A stretch of DNA of 64,000 nt from Arthrobacter citreus (GCF_009192745.1 NZ_VTFV01000009.1:57966-121965), one strand, 5' to 3'. Positions 54,238 to 63,866 are shown, counted from the first letter of the stretch. The notes: generated by a model from the letters alone, not told the origin. Numbers and translations: made by a program.

Positions 54238-55695
54238 TCAGCGCCCTTTTCCGTGACCGGGGCCGTTGCCCGGACCGTGCCCGTGGCCGTTCCCGTGGCC
54301 CGGGCCGTGCCCGTGGCCGTGGCCGTGGCCTGCGCCGGGGCTCCAGGTGCGGTCGTTCACGAACTCGGCCGGCTGGTACTTAATGAAATCGGCGTTTCCA
54401 AGTCCGAGTGACTCGGCGCGGCGGTCCAGCTGCTGTGGCTCGGCCAGGTTGGCCCAGCGTCCGGTGTCCAGCCGCTCGTCCATGGCCAGTACGGCCGCCA
54501 CCCGCTCGGCGTCCGTGAAGGTGCAGTGCCCTGTGCGCTCGACGAAGGACTGCCGCAGCAGCGGCGTCGCCCGTGCTTCGCGAACGGTTTCCTCATATTC
54601 CTCCATGTATTCCACCGGGGCCAGGATGTCCGCGAGGGTGTGCATGGTCAGCACCGGGATCTGCAGGTCGCCCTGGGGTGTGGAGGTACGGTCCATCCAC
54701 TCGAGCGCACCTTCGTCCGGCGCGATATCCGCTGTCGCTGTCAGGGTGTGCAGGTCACGCTTCAGTTCCAGTCCGGCGGAACGGTAGAGAGCTTCCACCT
54801 GCTGGCGCTTAGCCGATTGCTGCAGCAGCGTCCCGTAGTCCACGCCCTGGTTCCAGCCGCTGTCGCCGTCCGCGGCGGTGACGATCGAGACCCGCGATCC
54901 CACCACGAACGGAATGGTCTGCAGCAGCCAGTTGTATTGGGCTTCCTGCTGGGCCGCGAAGTCCCGGGATCCGGGAGCAGCGTCCCCGCTGAACCAGGTG
55001 GGAGTGTTCATCAGCGCTGCTGCGAGCGCTAGCCGGGCCCGTCCCTCGTCGGTGGCCTGTGCCTTCTGCACGGCCTGCATCAGTGCAGTAATGGTCACGC
55101 CCGCTTCTGCCGGTGTGCGGAACCCGGTCAGCTGGAGTTCCTGACCGGGCAGCAGCAGCTCCGCGAGCGCGTGCACGCCGTCGAGCTGGTAATTGTTCAG
55201 GTTGATGCCGCCGCCCAGCAGCCCGCAGGTGCTCACGGCCCCGTCCACGCCGCTGTTCGGCGTTTCAGCGATAAGACTGCTGACCAGCCCTCCCATGGAA
55301 GTCCCGAAGGCAATGGTCCTCTCGGGTTCCCCCGCCGCGGCGGAGAACGCGGCCAAGGTGTCCAGCTGATCCTGCACTGCCGTGCCCAGCGCCCAGCCGG
55401 CGGTGGCGTACGACGACGCCGCAACCGCAAAGCCGCGGTCGGTCAGCGCCTGCGCGGTCGAGTCGAACCCGGGGTCCCACGCCGGGTTATCCGGTCCGGG
55501 GCGGAACCCGTGGCTGTAGAGCACCAGCTTCCCGTTCCAAGCGGCGGGCATTTCCGCAGCCCAGGTGGCTCCATTGGCCAGTGTTCCGCCAAGTTGGGTT
55601 ACCGGTTCGGCAACTGTCTCCGCTGCCGTGGCCGTCGCCGGTGCTGCCACCAGTGCCAGGGACAGGGTTATCCCCAGGGTTTTTAGTTTTCGCAT
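54238..55695 (-). CDS. Secreted alpha/beta hydrolase with Gly-His-rich C-terminal tail
   Basis: A 485-residue exported protein. Signal peptide MRKLKTLGITLSLALVAAPATATA, then an alpha/beta hydrolase fold: LVLYSHGF oxyanion region, FGTSMGG nucleophile elbow, and C-terminal RTGHCTFT catalytic His. The last 30 residues are a run of His-Gly repeats, probably metal-binding or surface-binding. Esterase or depolymerase on the cell surface is plausible. GGAAGGA lies upstream of the ATG. Confidence 0.82.
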   Translation of the reverse strand: MRKLKTLGITLSLALVAAPATATAAETVAEPVTQLGGTLANGATWAAEMPAAWNGKLVLYSHGFRPGPDNPAWDPGFDSTAQALTDRGFAVAASSYATAGWALGTAVQDQLDTLAAFSAAAGEPERTIAFGTSMGGLVSSLIAETPNSGVDGAVSTCGLLGGGINLNNYQLDGVHALAELLLPGQELQLTGFRTPAEAGVTITALMQAVQKAQATDEGRARLALAAALMNTPTWFSGDAAPGSRDFAAQQEAQYNWLLQTIPFVVGSRVSIVTAADGDSGWNQGVDYGTLLQQSAKRQQVEALYRSAGLELKRDLHTLTATADIAPDEGALEWMDRTSTPQGDLQIPVLTMHTLADILAPVEYMEEYEETVREARATPLLRQSFVERTGHCTFTDAERVAAVLAMDERLDTGRWANLAEPQQLDRRAESLGLGNADFIKYQPAEFVNDRTWSPGAGHGHGHGHGPGHGNGHGHGPGNGPGHGKGR

Positions 55696-55812
55696 GCGAT
55701 GTTCCGATCCTTCCTGCGCCGTTGCAGTTCGTCGCCCCGCTGCGGCCATCCTTCACGACGGCGGGAGAACAGGCAAGGAAAACTGCAGGTCCGGATCAGG
55801 AAGTTGCCCCGC

Positions 55813-56256
55813 CTAGAGCACGCCGATGTCCTCGTTCCACAGCGAGGGGTAGTCCGTCATGAACTCCTCCATCAGGAGGGCGCAGGCCGGGTCGTCCAGG
55901 ACGTCCACCTGGACACCGCGCTGGCGCAGCAGGTCCTCGGCTCCGCGGTAGCTGCGGTTCTCGCCTATGACGACGCGCGGGATCCGGTACAGCAGGATCG
56001 CACCGGTGCACATTTCGCACGGGGAGAGCGTCGTGACCATGGTGGCCCGCGCATAGGAACCGGCGGGAAGCCTGCCGGCATGTTCCAGGCAGTCCATTTC
56101 AGCGTGCCGGATCACGCTGCCCAGCTGCTGGCGGCGGTTGTGTCCGGTGGCCACGATGGTGCCGTCAATGAACATGGCCGCGCCTATGGGAATGCCCCCT
56201 TCTTCCCTGCTCTTCCGGGCGGCGTTCAGGGCAGGCAACAGCAGCTCCGATGTCAT
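55813..56256 (-). CDS. Cytosine deaminase, yeast Fcy1-like
   Basis: A 147-residue zinc deaminase. The zinc/catalytic motifs are HAEMDCLEHAGRL (His, Glu) and TTLSPCEMCTGAILLYRIPRVVIGE (two Cys). The last block, NEDIGVL, and the ENRSYRG and LPSLWNED-like ends align well with yeast cytosine deaminase Fcy1 (TTLSPCDMCTGAI, IPRCVVGEN, WFEDIGE) and not with the large amidohydrolase CodA. It converts cytosine to uracil. Stand-alone gene. Confidence 0.8.
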   Translation of the reverse strand: MTSELLLPALNAARKSREEGGIPIGAAMFIDGTIVATGHNRRQQLGSVIRHAEMDCLEHAGRLPAGSYARATMVTTLSPCEMCTGAILLYRIPRVVIGENRSYRGAEDLLRQRGVQVDVLDDPACALLMEEFMTDYPSLWNEDIGVL

Positions 56257-56337
56257 TTCCCCACCCTAGGACGCTGCGTTCCGGTGCGGAAGGCCCCGCT
56301 CTCCCCAGCAGCCCGCCGCCTCCTCCTGGACCGTTCC

Positions 56338-57243
56338 TCAGGCCGCCCCGGCGCGGGCCGCTGCCACCTTCTCCCGGACCGCTGGCGCCACCTCGGCGCC
56401 GAACCGCGTGATGGCACCGGCGTCGTCGGTCGCGAGGATGAACCCCGAGATTCCGTGCAGCAATGCCATTTCGGTGATCTCCTCCACCCACTGGGCCACA
56501 GGTCCCTGCAGGAGCCCTCTTCCTGCGGGCTCGAACGAGCCGCTGATGTTCAGCAGCCGGCGCACCGCGGCAGGATTCCTGCCGGCGGACGCAGCGGCGT
56601 CGTCAATCGCGGCGTTCAGCGGCACCAGCTCGGCGGGCCCGCCGCGCAGGTAGCCCAGCGAGGGCAGCCAGCCGTCCGCTGCCGCCCCGGTGAGCCGCAG
56701 CATGCGCGGCTTATAGGCACCAAGCCAGATGCCGACGTCGTGGGCCGGCGCCGGTCCCCGCTTGGCACCAATGACCCGGTGGATTTTGCCGTCCACGCGC
56801 AGCGGAGTGGTGCTGGCAGTGTCCCAGACACCGCGGATGATGCGCATTGCCTCCTCGAGTCCCGTGACGGCGTCCCCCGCTGACAAACGCTCGCCGCCGG
56901 CAGCAACAATCGCGTCCCAGAATGCTCCGGTTCCCAGCCCGAGTTCGAGCCGCCCGTTGCTGAGGAGGTCCAGGCTCGCGGCGCTGCGGGCCACCACCAC
57001 AGGCTGGCGCAGTGGCAGGTTGAGCACGTCCGGCACCAAACGGATCCGGGAAGTGTGTGCCGCTGCGTAGGAGAGCAGCGTCCAGGTGTCCAGGAACCGC
57101 GGCTGGTACGGGTGGTCCTGGAACGCGGCCAGGTCCAGCCCTGCCGATTCTGCCGTGACGGTGAGCTCCACGGCCTGCCGGGCTGGAGCGGCCACCGGGG
57201 TGATGAAGGCTCCGAAGAGCAGGTCGCGGCCATAGTCGGGCAT
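56338..57243 (-). CDS. LLM-class flavin-dependent oxidoreductase
   Basis: A 301-residue luciferase-like monooxygenase-fold protein (AGLDLAAFQDHPYQPRFLDTWTLLSYAAAHTSRIRL, RSAASLDLLSNGRLELGLGTG). Flavin (F420 or FMN) dependent; substrate unknown. AAGGAG before ATG 57243. Its start region faces the divergent GluQRS gene. Confidence 0.9.
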   Translation of the reverse strand: MPDYGRDLLFGAFITPVAAPARQAVELTVTAESAGLDLAAFQDHPYQPRFLDTWTLLSYAAAHTSRIRLVPDVLNLPLRQPVVVARSAASLDLLSNGRLELGLGTGAFWDAIVAAGGERLSAGDAVTGLEEAMRIIRGVWDTASTTPLRVDGKIHRVIGAKRGPAPAHDVGIWLGAYKPRMLRLTGAAADGWLPSLGYLRGGPAELVPLNAAIDDAAASAGRNPAAVRRLLNISGSFEPAGRGLLQGPVAQWVEEITEMALLHGISGFILATDDAGAITRFGAEVAPAVREKVAAARAGAA

Positions 57244-57339
57244 GTTCGTAACTCCTTCACAGGAAGCTGCGCGCCGGTAGTGGCGGCCAGTCTAGCCCCG
57301 GGTGCGCCGATGCGCTCCGGGGTTTGTAGGCTGGAGGAC

Positions 57340-58257
57340 GTGCCTTCTCTTACCCCCGCTTCCGCCGGTGCCGGCCGCTTTGCCCCGAGCCCGTCCGGCG
57401 AACTGCACGTCGGCAATCTGCGGACGGCCCTGCTCGCCTGGCTGTTCGCCCGCAGCAGCGGACGCCGGTTTATCCTCCGGGTGGAGGACCTGGACCGTGC
57501 CCGGGCCGGGGCGGAAGAGATTCAGCTGCGTGACCTTGCCGCGGTCGGCTTGGACTGGGACGGCGAGGTGATCCGGCAGTCCGACCGCACTCCGGTGTAC
57601 CTGGATGCCATTGCCAAGCTCCGGGCCGAAGGCAGGGTTTACGAGTGCTTCTGCACCCGCGCGGAAATCTCCGATGCACCGCGGGCCCCGCATTCCCCGC
57701 CCGGGGCATATCCCGGAACCTGCCGGCACCTCTCCGGGGCTGAACGCGAACGACGCCGGCGCGAACGCCCGCCGGCGCTCCGGCTGCGCGCCGATGTGCA
57801 GGAATACACGGTCCATGACGCCGTTCTCGGGACGTACACCGGAGTGGTGGATGACCTGGTGCTGCTGCGCAACGACGGCGTGCCGCCCTACAATCTGGCG
57901 GTCGTCGTCGATGATGCAGCGCAGGGAATTGACCAGGTGGTCCGCGGGGACGATCTCCTCTCCTCCACACCCCGGCAGGCGTACCTTGCGTCCCTTCTTG
58001 GATTGCCTCCGGTGGAGTATGTCCATGTTCCACTGGTCCTTTCCGAGAGCGGCAAGCGGCTGGCAAAGCGCGACGGCGCGGTCACCCTGAGCGCCCTTGC
58101 AGAGCTGGGGATTTCCGCACCGGAAGCGGCCGGAATGATCCTGGAGTCGCTGGGACTTCCCGGCACTCTTCCGGAAGCGCTGGAGGTTTTCGACCCGGCC
58201 CGGCTGCCGCGTCAGCCGTGGATCTTCACCCCGCCGTCGGCGTCGTCCGCCTCCTAG
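57340..58257 (+). CDS. gluQRS: Glutamyl-Q tRNA(Asp) synthetase
   Basis: A 305-residue truncated glutamyl-tRNA synthetase paralogue that attaches glutamate to queuosine at position 34 of tRNA(Asp). HIGH-like GELHVGNLRTAL (about 20), zinc ligands CFCTRAEI with Tyr-x3-Cys further on, and GKRLAKRDG (KMSKS equivalent, about 242). No anticodon-binding domain, as expected. GTG 57340 has GGAGG with short spacing. Confidence 0.92.
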   Translation: MPSLTPASAGAGRFAPSPSGELHVGNLRTALLAWLFARSSGRRFILRVEDLDRARAGAEEIQLRDLAAVGLDWDGEVIRQSDRTPVYLDAIAKLRAEGRVYECFCTRAEISDAPRAPHSPPGAYPGTCRHLSGAERERRRRERPPALRLRADVQEYTVHDAVLGTYTGVVDDLVLLRNDGVPPYNLAVVVDDAAQGIDQVVRGDDLLSSTPRQAYLASLLGLPPVEYVHVPLVLSESGKRLAKRDGAVTLSALAELGISAPEAAGMILESLGLPGTLPEALEVFDPARLPRQPWIFTPPSASSAS

Positions 58258-58301
58258 GGGCCTCTGGTGTGCTGTGCCTGATTGGGTGTTAACTGGGGCG
58301 C

Positions 58302-58745
58302 ATGCCACTTACCGGTGAATACGCCCCCAGCACCTCCAAACGCTCCCGCGACCAGGTGGAGGAGATCGAGTCCTCCGGCGGCACCCGCGGCACAACCCTG
58401 GGAGGCCGCCCAGTGGTGGTGCTGACCACCAAGGGTGCCAAGAGCGGGAAGCTGCGCAAGACGCCGCTGATGCGGGTGGAGCACGACGGCGATTACGCGG
58501 TGGTTGCCTCCATGGGCGGCGCGCCGAAGCATCCGGTCTGGTACTTCAACATCAAGGCCCATCCCCGGGTGGAACTGCAGGACGGCCCGCAGAAGTGGGA
58601 CATGACGGCCCGCGAAATCACCGGCGAAGAGAAGGCAGTGTGGTGGGAGCGTGCGGTGGAGGCTTACCCGCCGTACGCCGATTACCAGGCCAGGACCGAC
58701 CGGGAGATTCCCGTGTTCGTGCTCGAGCGGATGGAAGTCGCCTAG
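58302..58745 (+). CDS. Deazaflavin (F420)-dependent nitroreductase family protein
   Basis: A 147-residue DDN-like split-barrel protein ([65 protein letters not shown]). The family reduces nitroimidazoles and quinones with F420H2. Coordinates end four bases into the convergent GNAT gene. Confidence 0.9.
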   Translation: MPLTGEYAPSTSKRSRDQVEEIESSGGTRGTTLGGRPVVVLTTKGAKSGKLRKTPLMRVEHDGDYAVVASMGGAPKHPVWYFNIKAHPRVELQDGPQKWDMTAREITGEEKAVWWERAVEAYPPYADYQARTDREIPVFVLERMEVA

Positions 58746-59257
58746 CCTGTTTCTCCGGTTCCGGCGGGCAGGTCCAGCTGCATCCAGCTGACATCGTGCA
58801 AGACGCCATGTTTCCAGCCCACGCGGCGGAATACGCCAACGGGCGTGAAACCCAGTGCGGTATGCAGCCTTTCGCTGGCTGGATTGGGCACGGTCATGCC
58901 CGCCACCACGGTTCGGAAACCCAGTTGCCCCAGGCGCTGAAGCAGTGCTTTGTAGAGTGCTGCCCCCAGCCCCCTGCCCGTAGCTGACTGCGCCAGGTAA
59001 ACGCTGGTTTCTGCTGTCCTGTGGTAGGCCGCCCGGCTCCGCCAGCTTCCGGCATACGCGTAGCCGGTCACCTCGCCGTCGTGCTCTGCCACCAGCCACA
59101 CATGCCGTTCCTGCGCTGCGGCAATCCGCTGTGCCATGTCCCCAGCCGTTGGCGGCTCCGTCTCGAAGGACACCGCTGTCTCCAGGACGTAGTGGGTGTA
59201 GAGAGCGGCGCAGGCGGCGGCGTCCGCGGCTGTTGCGTCCCGGATGGTAGCTGGCAT
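58742..59257 (-). CDS. GNAT N-acetyltransferase (phosphinothricin-acetyltransferase-like)
   Basis: A 171-residue acetyltransferase: [25 protein letters not shown], the acetyl-CoA loop [14 protein letters not shown] (about 92-105) and [27 protein letters not shown]. Closely resembles phosphinothricin/methionine sulfoximine acetyltransferases, which detoxify amino-acid analogues. Convergent with the DDN gene. Confidence 0.88.
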   Translation of the reverse strand: MPATIRDATAADAAACAALYTHYVLETAVSFETEPPTAGDMAQRIAAAQERHVWLVAEHDGEVTGYAYAGSWRSRAAYHRTAETSVYLAQSATGRGLGAALYKALLQRLGQLGFRTVVAGMTVPNPASERLHTALGFTPVGVFRRVGWKHGVLHDVSWMQLDLPAGTGETG

Positions 59258-59451
59258 GGCCCTGATGCTATCGAACTCCAGCAACAAAAGTTAGGGGAGC
59301 TAATTGTACGTTTGCGTATTGATCTTGTGAAGGGCAAAAGATGCCGTTCCATGAATTTGAAGTGGAATTGTGATTCCGGGACGGTTTTTTGTACGGTGAA
59401 AGCGGGGGGATGAGCCACCTAGTGACCGCAATCTACGAAAGGTCTCATCCT

Positions 59452-60339
59452 GTGAATAAAACCAAGAAATCACTGAGTATCATTACCCTTTCGGCCGTTA
59501 TTGGCGCAGGCGGCGTTGGTACCGCAGCCGTAGCGGCTCCCTCGCTGGCTCCCGCCGTAACCGTGGAGCCCGGAGCCGCCACCAGCTCGAAGGAGCAGGT
59601 CCTGGTCGAAATCTTCGCGGAAATCAACACTTTCCGCACCGCACAGGGACTGGCTCCGGTGCAGTACAACCCCGTGGTTTCCCAAACGGCCCAGGGCTGG
59701 TCGGACCAGATGGCGTCCTCTGGGGTATTCGAACACAACCCGGACTACGCCGGCTCGCCGGACCTGGCGGGCTGGAGCAAGGCCGGCGAAGTTATCGCGT
59801 CCCGCTCGGATCACAGTGCGCAGGGAATTGTGCAGCAGTGGATCAACTCGCCCGGACATAATGCCATTCTCAGCGATCCGGATTTGAATACGCTTGGAAT
59901 CGGCGTGACCTTTAGCGACGGGGACCAGGCACTGTACGCAGCGGCGAATTTCTTCCACTATTCACCCGACCATCCGGCCACCGTTCCTGCACCGGGGGCT
60001 GAGGCTTCGCCTGCTCCCGAACCGGCGCCCGCGCCTGAGCCGGCACCCGCGCCGGAGCCCGCTCCAGAAACTGAACCGGTTATTAATCCGGCCCCGGCCC
60101 CGGTCCCTGCTCCTGCTCCAGCGCCCGCACAGCCCGAGCAGTCCGGAACCGGCGCTCCCCAGCCGGAACGGGATGGGAAGGACTGTTGGCCGCACGGCGA
60201 CCGTGGAGAGAGCCGCGGCGGATGGAACGATCCAGGGCGTGCGGGAGATCCGCACACAGGCCAAACTGCGGGCTGGCAGCACGGTGGGCAGCATGGCGAT
60301 CATGGTCCACGCGGCGGCCATCATGGCGGCGGACGTTAG
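59452..60339 (+). CDS. Secreted CAP-domain protein with Pro/Ala and His/Gly tails
   Basis: A 295-residue exported protein. GTG 59452 with AAAGG nine bases upstream gives the signal peptide MNKTKKSLSIITLSAVIGAGG; an earlier ATG at 59410 is possible. CAP/SCP domain about 45-180 (IFAEINTFRTAQGLAPVQYNP, WSDQMASSGVFEHN, INSPGHNAIL, ANFFHY). Then a Pro/Ala/Glu repeat (PAPEP units) and a His/Gly-rich end. Extracellular, wall-associated; CAP proteins are often lipid- or protein-binding. Confidence 0.85.
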   Translation: MNKTKKSLSIITLSAVIGAGGVGTAAVAAPSLAPAVTVEPGAATSSKEQVLVEIFAEINTFRTAQGLAPVQYNPVVSQTAQGWSDQMASSGVFEHNPDYAGSPDLAGWSKAGEVIASRSDHSAQGIVQQWINSPGHNAILSDPDLNTLGIGVTFSDGDQALYAAANFFHYSPDHPATVPAPGAEASPAPEPAPAPEPAPAPEPAPETEPVINPAPAPVPAPAPAPAQPEQSGTGAPQPERDGKDCWPHGDRGESRGGWNDPGRAGDPHTGQTAGWQHGGQHGDHGPRGGHHGGGR

Positions 60340-60383
60340 CCGGACGCCTTACCGTCGGTAACCGGTCCACGCGATTCGCTCAT

Positions 60384-60418
60384 CGAGGGCGTACCCTGCC
60401 GTGCAGGGTACGCCCTCG
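60384..60418 (+). terminator. Hairpin terminator after the CAP-domain gene
   Basis: Perfect 16-base arms (60384-60399 and 60403-60418) with a three-base loop, 45 bases past the CAP-protein stop. No T run. Confidence 0.7.
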
Positions 60419-60502
60419 AGTGCTGTCCGTCTGGGGTCCCCACTCCGTGACCAGGCGGCCCGCAACGTGTCCCTGCTCAGGCTGTTTTGTGCTCAGCCTG
60501 CT

Positions 60503-60712
60503 TTAGAGCGCTACGGTCCGCGTAAACCAGAGCCGGTAGCGGAAGCCGCCGATCCGGAGCGTGAAGACCGGCGCATCAACCTTGGCCCGTCTGGTAGGTT
60601 CCACCGTTCGGGACAGCGTGTCCTTGCGCCGCTGCTCGTGCCTTAGCCGTTCCGCGGCGTGCAGCCTCTCCGCGTAGTCCAGTTTTGCCAGTTCGATTTC
60701 AAGCAGGCCCAT
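60503..60712 (-). CDS. Small protein of unknown function
   Basis: A 69-residue charged, helical protein (LAKLDYAERLHAAERLRHEQRRK) with a C-terminal strand segment (FTLRIGGFRYRLWFTRTV). GAGGAAAG lies upstream of ATG 60712. No family recognised; short length makes it uncertain. Confidence 0.45.
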   Translation of the reverse strand: MGLLEIELAKLDYAERLHAAERLRHEQRRKDTLSRTVEPTRRAKVDAPVFTLRIGGFRYRLWFTRTVAL

Positions 60713-60964
60713 GTCCGTCTTTCCTCAGCGTCTTATCCGCGGCCGGCTGCTCGACTGGTTCGAATCGTTTGCCGGGAACAGCCGATGCCCGTCTCTTTCA
60801 CGGGGTTATTCGGTTCTCCTGCCGGTGCGGAACTACCTCCACGCTAGGCGCGCCTGGACAAGCATTCGACGGACTTCAGGACAGGTTGGGTCCGCGATAA
60901 AACGCCATGCGGACACCTTTGGTCCGCATAGGGTTCGCCTAGGACGGGCACCCTCCGAGCCGCG

Positions 60965-61876
60965 TCAGGAAGTGCAGCCGACGCCGTCGCCGTCGCCGTC
61001 GAACTTCGGGTCCCAGCCCGGATCCCCGGGACGGATGGGAGCTGCGCCCGCAGCCTTGACGGCCGCGCAATTGGCGTAGACCGGCGTCGTGCTCCCCTGG
61101 TCTCCAGCGTCTTGCGCCGTGCCTGCGCCCGAAGCGGGAGCGGTCCGTGGTGCGGTTCCCTCGCGGGCCGGGACGGGTTCGTCCGGGCAGGACGCCAGGA
61201 CTGCGGCAATTGCGTCGTGCTCCGCCTGCGTCATCCAGAGCCGGTATTCAGCTTTGACCGCCGTCTGGCGTGCGACGTACTCGCAGCGGAAGGCCTTGTT
61301 CGACGGAAGCCAGGTGGCGGCGTCGGAATCCGATTTCGCACCGTTGGCTGGGCCGTCTGCGGCGAAGAGATTCAACGGATCGTTCGCGAGCTGGCGGCGT
61401 TCGTCCGCGGTGAGCTGCTGCGCTCCCTTCTGCCAGGCGTCCGAGAGCGCGACCACGTGGTCGATCTGCACGGCGGTGCTGGTGGTGTTTCCCCGGACAA
61501 AGCTGATCACGGTGCCGGTGTAGGGGTCCGCGAAGGTGCCCGAGGCGACCATGCAGTCCTTGGTTCCCGGCTTGAAGGTCTCTTCTGTCAGGTCCCGCGC
61601 AAGAATATCGTTGCGGGTGTCGCAGCCGTTGTGGTCGACGTCGGCCCAGGCAGGGCCGAACTCCTCGCGGCTGTAACCGGTCTTCGGTGCCCTGCCCTTG
61701 ATCGGGATGCCGCCGAGCTGCTCGAGGGCGGTTCCGGCCTGGGGCTCTTGGAACGTCACCTCCGCCGGCGGCGGCGATGCGGCAGAAGATCCGGTGTCCT
61801 GCGGAACGCAGGCTGTGCCGAACAGGATTAGCGGAAGGGTAGCGGCGGAAAGCAGGGCGGAGCGCAGGTATTTCAT
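60965..61876 (-). CDS. Secreted HNH nuclease (GmrSD type) with excalibur domain
   Basis: A 303-residue lipoprotein: signal with lipobox-like FGTACVP, then a DUF1524/GmrSD-type HNH domain with QIDHVVALSDAW (His) and LNLFAADGPANGAKSDSDAATWLP, as in extracellular nucleases. The C terminus has a separate excalibur domain (YANCAAVKAAG... FDGDGDGVGCTS) for calcium binding. It probably degrades extracellular DNA. Calcium loop and HNH together support activity at the cell surface. Confidence 0.85.
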   Translation of the reverse strand: MKYLRSALLSAATLPLILFGTACVPQDTGSSAASPPPAEVTFQEPQAGTALEQLGGIPIKGRAPKTGYSREEFGPAWADVDHNGCDTRNDILARDLTEETFKPGTKDCMVASGTFADPYTGTVISFVRGNTTSTAVQIDHVVALSDAWQKGAQQLTADERRQLANDPLNLFAADGPANGAKSDSDAATWLPSNKAFRCEYVARQTAVKAEYRLWMTQAEHDAIAAVLASCPDEPVPAREGTAPRTAPASGAGTAQDAGDQGSTTPVYANCAAVKAAGAAPIRPGDPGWDPKFDGDGDGVGCTS

Positions 61877-61996
61877 CGCCGTCAATTATCCGGGCAGGAA
61901 GCTGCATTCCCGTTTAGGCTCGCTGGCTGCCCTTCCGCTCCTGCCGGTGTGCCGCGTAGATTCGCAGGAGGACACCACCCTCACAAGGAGATTCTT

Positions 61997-63016
61997 ATGG
62001 CCACCGGCAAGAACGGTTCACGGTCCGGCGCAAAGGCCGGGGAAGGGCTGGCGGAAGAGCTCGCCGAGCGCGCGGCAGACTCCGACGGCGAGGGGAGCCG
62101 GGTCTCGGTCGCCGAGGACTATGCTGCCGAACTTGATGAGCTCGGTGAACTGGATTCGAACGCCGGCAAGGTGCGGGACAAGGGCGACGACGCCGCTTGG
62201 CGGCACAACTACCCCTACGACAAGAAGCTCAGCCGGCGCAGCTACGAGCGGCAGAAGCGACAGCTGCAGATAGAGCTGCTCAAGATGCAGCTATGGGTCA
62301 AGGACACCGGCCAGAAGATGCTCATCATCTTCGAGGGACGCGACGCCGCCGGCAAGGGCGGTGCAATCAAGCGTTTCAACGAACACATGAATCCCCGCGG
62401 TTCACGGGTGGTGGCGCTGGAGAAGCCGACCGACCAGGAGCGCACGCAGTGGTACTTCCAGCGCTACATCTCCCATCTGCCCAGCGGTGGGGAGATCGTG
62501 ATGATGGACCGTTCCTGGTACAACCGTGCCGGCGTCGAACGCGTCATGAACTATTGCACGCCGGCCCAGTACCTGGAGTTCATGAGGGAGGTTCCTGAGC
62601 TGGAGCGCATGCTCGTGAATTCGGGCGTACTGCTGCGCAAACTCTGGTTCTCCGTGGGCCGCGCCGAACAGCTGGCGCGGTTCGCGGCACGGGAAACGGA
62701 CCCCGTGAAGCAGTGGAAGCTCTCCCCCACCGACCTTGCGAGCCTGGACAAGTGGGATGACTACACGCAGGCGAAGGAAGCCATGTTCTTCTACACGGAC
62801 ACGGGCGACGCGCCCTGGACGGTGGTGAAGTCGAACGACAAAAAACGCGCCCGGCTTGAAGCCATGCGCTATGTCCTGGCCAGCGTCGACTACCCCAACA
62901 AGGACGCGAGTGTTGCGCGTGCTCCCGATCCGCTGATCGTGGGTCCGGCTGCAAGCCATTATGAGGAAGGCGAAGAACCGGACGGCCTGTTTCCGGTAGT
63001 CAAGCCGCAGTCCTGA
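61997..63016 (+). CDS. ppk2: Polyphosphate kinase 2
   Basis: A 339-residue kinase. Walker A EGRDAAGKGG (about 113-122), the lid motif RSWYNRAGVERVM (about 175) and the conserved NKDASVAR end are typical of PPK2. It phosphorylates nucleoside di- or monophosphates with polyphosphate. An acidic N-terminal extension of about 70 residues is added. AAGGAG precedes ATG 61997. Confidence 0.92.
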   Translation: MATGKNGSRSGAKAGEGLAEELAERAADSDGEGSRVSVAEDYAAELDELGELDSNAGKVRDKGDDAAWRHNYPYDKKLSRRSYERQKRQLQIELLKMQLWVKDTGQKMLIIFEGRDAAGKGGAIKRFNEHMNPRGSRVVALEKPTDQERTQWYFQRYISHLPSGGEIVMMDRSWYNRAGVERVMNYCTPAQYLEFMREVPELERMLVNSGVLLRKLWFSVGRAEQLARFAARETDPVKQWKLSPTDLASLDKWDDYTQAKEAMFFYTDTGDAPWTVVKSNDKKRARLEAMRYVLASVDYPNKDASVARAPDPLIVGPAASHYEEGEEPDGLFPVVKPQS

Positions 63017-63063
63017 GCCTGCTTTGCCTAGAATGAACAGGTGACTGCCACCCCGGAATCCGC

Positions 63064-63810
63064 ATGAGTTCGCGCCTGCATAGCCTCGTCATCGAATCTT
63101 TGGGGCGGCGGATCGTGTCCGGCGAGCTCCAAGCCGGAGACACGATGTTCTCAGAGCACCTCGAGGCCGAACTGAATGTTTCCCGTTCCGTGGCCCGCGA
63201 AGCCGTCCGGGTGCTGCAGTCCCTGGGGCTCGTGGAGACCGTGAAACGGGTTGGGATCCGGGTTCTGCCGGAGACTTCGTGGAACGTTTTCGATCCGTAC
63301 ATTGTCCGCTGGCGCCTTGCTGCGAAGTCGGGCAAGGGTGCCCAGCTTCGTTCGCTGACGGAGCTGCGTTCCGCCGTCGAGCCTGCCGCCGCTGAGCTGG
63401 CGGCGCAGTACGCTCCCGAGGACATGGCTGCTGAGCTCATGGCCGTTGCCGCGAAGATGCGGGCCGTGGGCCGGGCGGGCGACCTGCAGCAGTTCCTGGA
63501 GCTGGACATCCACTATCACGCGCTGGTTCTCGCTGCTTCGGGGAACGAGATGTTCGGGAAAATGCAGTCCATGATCGCCGAGGTGCTGCGCGGGCGGACG
63601 GACTACGGCCTCATGCCGTCGCACCCGCATGAGGAAGCGCTGCAGTGGCACGTCGACGTCGCCAACGCCATCCAGTCGGGCAACCCGGATGCCGCACGCG
63701 AAGCGATGGACCAGATCATGCGCCGGACCAAGTCTGAAGTCGAGAGCGTCTGGAGCGATGAGCCCCGCATCTTCACTCCGCCGAAGCGGCCGGGGGCTGT
63801 GGAGGGGTAG
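63064..63810 (+). CDS. GntR-family transcriptional regulator (FadR/FCD type)
   Basis: A 248-residue protein with an N-terminal winged helix (SLGRRIVSGELQAGDTMFSEHLEAELNVSRSVAREAVRVLQSLGLVETV) and a C-terminal FCD sensor domain (ELRSAVEPAAAELAAQ, ELDIHYHALVLAASGN, EEALQWHVDVANAI with His positions for metal). It senses a small acid and controls a catabolic operon not in the window. About 50 bases after ppk2. Confidence 0.9.
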   Translation: MSSRLHSLVIESLGRRIVSGELQAGDTMFSEHLEAELNVSRSVAREAVRVLQSLGLVETVKRVGIRVLPETSWNVFDPYIVRWRLAAKSGKGAQLRSLTELRSAVEPAAAELAAQYAPEDMAAELMAVAAKMRAVGRAGDLQQFLELDIHYHALVLAASGNEMFGKMQSMIAEVLRGRTDYGLMPSHPHEEALQWHVDVANAIQSGNPDAAREAMDQIMRRTKSEVESVWSDEPRIFTPPKRPGAVEG

Positions 63811-63866
63811 TTGCTGTCGGGGTCGCCGGGGTCTGGTGCTGCGTGCTGGAACCGCGGGCAGGAGCC

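Noticed and set aside
54250..54345. Short CCGTGGCC-type repeats as a possible noncoding repeat
   Set aside because: They encode the Gly-His tail of the secreted hydrolase in the correct frame.
60745..60785. GGTTCGAATC like a tRNA T arm
   Set aside because: Flanking bases do not pair and no acceptor, D or anticodon stem can be formed around it.
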